Shown here: one piece after another, positions 62,486 to 64,000 of the stretch | How the letters are laid out: each line of letters opens with the position of its first letter | Numbering within the stretch: position 1 is the stretch's first letter | NCBI GenBank assembly: GCA_022842185.1 | Contig: JALHQB010000003.1 | Span: 67,297 to 131,296 of the forward strand | DNA: 64,000 nucleotides | Direction of reading: 5' to 3' | Source of the DNA: Acetobacteraceae bacterium | GTDB lineage: Bacteria > Pseudomonadota > Alphaproteobacteria > Acetobacterales > Acetobacteraceae | The notes under the pieces: model-generated | The model's input: only the letters and a program-made list of their open reading frames with translations | The model's database searches: none | What the model was told of the DNA's origin: nothing | Translations under genes and position numbers: made by a program

Positions 62486-62709
62486 AAGAGGGTCGTCGCC
62501 CCTCTCCAAACCTCACCCCACCAAAGGCTTAAGGCCTTTGGAAACCTCAATTTTTGCGCTGAACGCCGTCGGTCGGTGCCAAGCCAAATGCCCGAATCTT
62601 GGCATTTGACCAGGCAAGGAACGCCCTACGTGGCGAACGCCAGGGCCCCGCGGTCCAGGGACCCGTTGGTCCCTGGCGGGGTGGTTTGGAGGGGCAGCGC
62701 CCCTCCAAT
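62486..62709 (+). repeat. Dispersed palindromic intergenic element, copy R8 (core type B)
   Basis: AGAGGGTCGTCGCCCCTCTC end, AAAGGCTTAAGGCCTTT, type B core (GCCGTCGGTCGGTGCC), CAGGGACCCGTTGGTCCCTG and a terminal GGAGGGGCAGCGCCCCTCC palindrome. A GAGGGGCGCTGCCCC flank precedes it at about 62437. It lies between the convergent sensor-kinase and gshB genes. Confidence 0.9.
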
Positions 62710-62825
62710 CTTCGCGCCCATGGGGCGCTACCCTTCTATTCTTGCCGCTCACCACGTCATGCAACGCGCTTGCTGGGCCGCCGGGTCGGCGGCGCGGGCC
62801 GGTGCCGGTCGTGTCAAACTGACAC

Positions 62826-63773
62826 TCAGCACTTCGCCTCGATGGCGTCCCAGATCGCCTTCTCCAGGTGGATGCCGTCGAACCGCGCGATCTCCTGCAG
62901 GCCGGTCGGCGACGTCACGTTGATCTCGGTCAGGTAGTCGCCGATCACGTCGATGCCGACGAAGATCATTCCGCGCTGCTTCAGCGCCGGGCCGATCGCG
63001 GCGCAGATCTCCTTTTCGCGGTCGGTCAGCAGGGTCGGTTCTGCGCGGCCGCCGACATGCATGTTCGACCGCGCCTCCCCGGCGGCGGGCACCCGGTTGA
63101 TCGCCCCCATCGCGATGCCATCGACCAGGATGATGCGCTTGTCGCCCTGGCGTACGGCGGGGACGTATTTCTGAATCACCAGCGGTTCCCGCGACCGTTC
63201 GGTGAACATCTCGATCAGCGCGCCGATGTTGGGATCGTCGGGGCGCAGATGGAACACGCCGGCGCCGCCATTGCCGAACAGCGGCTTGACGATGATGTCG
63301 CCATGCTCCTCACGGAAGGCGGCGATCCGCCGGCGGTCGGCGGTGACCAGCGTGACCGGCATCAGCTCGGGGAAATGCGTGACGAACAGCTTCTCCGGCG
63401 CGTTGCGCACCTCGGCCGGGTCGTTCACCACCAGCGTCTTGGGGTGGATGTGCTCAAGGATGTGGGTGGCCGTGATATAGGCCATGTCGAAGGGCGGGTC
63501 CTGGCGCATCAGCACCACATCGGCGCCGGAACCCAGGTCGAGTTCCTCCTCGGTGCCGAAGGTGAAGTGGCGGCCCTGTTCGCGCCGCACCTCGACCGGC
63601 TTGGCCCAGGCCGTGACGCGCCCGCCGCGCAGCGCCAGGTCGCGCACATGATAATGCCACAGCGCATGGCCGCGGGCCTGCGCTTCCATCATCAGGGCGA
63701 AGGTGGAATCGGCGTCGATGTTGATGGTCTCGATCGGGTCCATCTGGACCGCGACGCGAAGGCTGCGGGTCAT
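62826..63773 (-). CDS. gshB: Glutathione synthetase
   Basis: A 315-residue ATP-grasp enzyme joining gamma-glutamylcysteine and glycine. [20 protein letters not shown] is the family start, [12 protein letters not shown] carries the substrate loop, and the ATP-grasp motifs are [15 protein letters not shown] and [12 protein letters not shown]. Length is normal. The ATG at 63773 gives the conserved N-terminus; no other start fits. Confidence 0.96.
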   Translation of the reverse strand: MTRSLRVAVQMDPIETINIDADSTFALMMEAQARGHALWHYHVRDLALRGGRVTAWAKPVEVRREQGRHFTFGTEEELDLGSGADVVLMRQDPPFDMAYITATHILEHIHPKTLVVNDPAEVRNAPEKLFVTHFPELMPVTLVTADRRRIAAFREEHGDIIVKPLFGNGGAGVFHLRPDDPNIGALIEMFTERSREPLVIQKYVPAVRQGDKRIILVDGIAMGAINRVPAAGEARSNMHVGGRAEPTLLTDREKEICAAIGPALKQRGMIFVGIDVIGDYLTEINVTSPTGLQEIARFDGIHLEKAIWDAIEAKC

Positions 63774-64000
63774 GAGCGCGCTTCCTGATCATGGTCCGGG
63801 GCGGACCGCTTGCGCCTGTCGTGCCATCCCGGCGTGAAATCCGCCAGAGGCGTTGAAGCTGGGCTCGAAACCCAACCCAGGATTGTTTTTGGTTAACACA
63901 ATGCGATTTGCGGTTAAGTTCTGCTGCGGCTGTGGCATAGATTGACCCATGGTTAAGGCCCGCAGCGCGCGGGCCGAAGGTGGCAGGACGCCGCACCACC
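63774..64000. other. Window end: gshB upstream region and a possible truncated CDS start
   Basis: Non-coding upstream of gshB. A rightward ATG at 63949 opens a frame (MVKARSARAEGGRTPHH) cut by the window end; it is preceded by locally AT-rich sequence (GGTTAACACAATGCGATTTG), so it may be the start of a gene. Too little is visible to name it. Confidence 0.25.

Noticed and set aside
1..64000. CRISPR array, tRNA, rRNA or prophage
   Set aside because: The tandem repeats have no unique spacers between units, and no tRNA-like cloverleaf, rRNA sequence or phage gene was recognised by eye.

Overview
The window is GC-rich (visibly well above 60 %) chromosomal DNA from an aerobic, pigmented alphaproteobacterium. 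The gene content (DUF1489, an NrsF-type anti-sigma factor, alphaproteobacterial sdhCDAB, DUF484-xerC, paired CrtI-family carotenoid enzymes) and an abundant palindromic intergenic repeat fit an Acetobacteraceae member of the Roseomonas type. That placement is inference. I saw no tRNA, rRNA, CRISPR array, phage genes or transposase.

Layout. 1-3.5 kb: a copy of the dispersed repeat, then two CrtI-family FAD enzymes (carotenoid). 3.7-5.7 kb: TRAP transporter permeases DctM and DctQ without a DctP. 6.0-13.8 kb: a hydrogenase-4-like operon hyfBCEFG...hyfI, interrupted by a repeat and a glyoxalase-like gene. In HyfG the residues aligning with the N-terminal nickel-binding cysteines are serines, so this is better described as an energy-converting hydrogenase-related (Ehr) complex than a hydrogenase. 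14-17.2 kb: DUF1489, OpgC, ECF sigma factor and NrsF. 17.3-23.7 kb: a chemoreceptor with a PAS domain, asd, a papain-like protease, a TRIC/UPF0126 membrane protein and an MFS permease. 24.2-27.8 kb: sdhCDAB behind a Fur-like site. 28.3-30 kb: a peptide-type ABC binding protein. 30.3-35 kb: priA diverging from fsa-DUF484-xerC, with a very strong hairpin terminator. 35.3-39.1 kb: MarR regulator, threonate-dehydrogenase-like protein, amidase and a cysteine-dioxygenase-like cupin.

39.5-43.2 kb: a leftward cluster of class III CoA-transferase, BioY, HMG-CoA lyase and a trypsin-like protease, suggesting acyl-CoA or leucine catabolism coupled to biotin uptake. 43.5-46.7 kb: a DUF4089/AtzG-like small subunit with its amidase, then a family-39 glycosyltransferase. 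46.7-49.2 kb: a 155-bp tandem array, a lipase and a YbfB-type MFS permease. 49.3-53.6 kb: DegP-like protease, OmpR-type regulator and histidine kinase, the latter two separated by a repeat. 53.6-57.2 kb: HrpB helicase and an Asp/Glu/hydantoin-racemase-like protein. 57.4-59.5 kb: two oligopeptide ABC permeases joined by a 54-bp in-frame tandem repeat. 59.7-64 kb: glutathione S-transferase, Crp/Fnr regulator diverging from a HisKA_2/HWE kinase, and glutathione synthetase.

The most distinctive features are (i) eight copies of a roughly 210-315 bp element built of three kinds of palindrome with two core types, two copies lying inside operons; (ii) the Cys-less Ehr complex; and (iii) the dppB-dppC junction, where four 54-bp repeats keep an open frame that overlaps both neighbours by ATGA.
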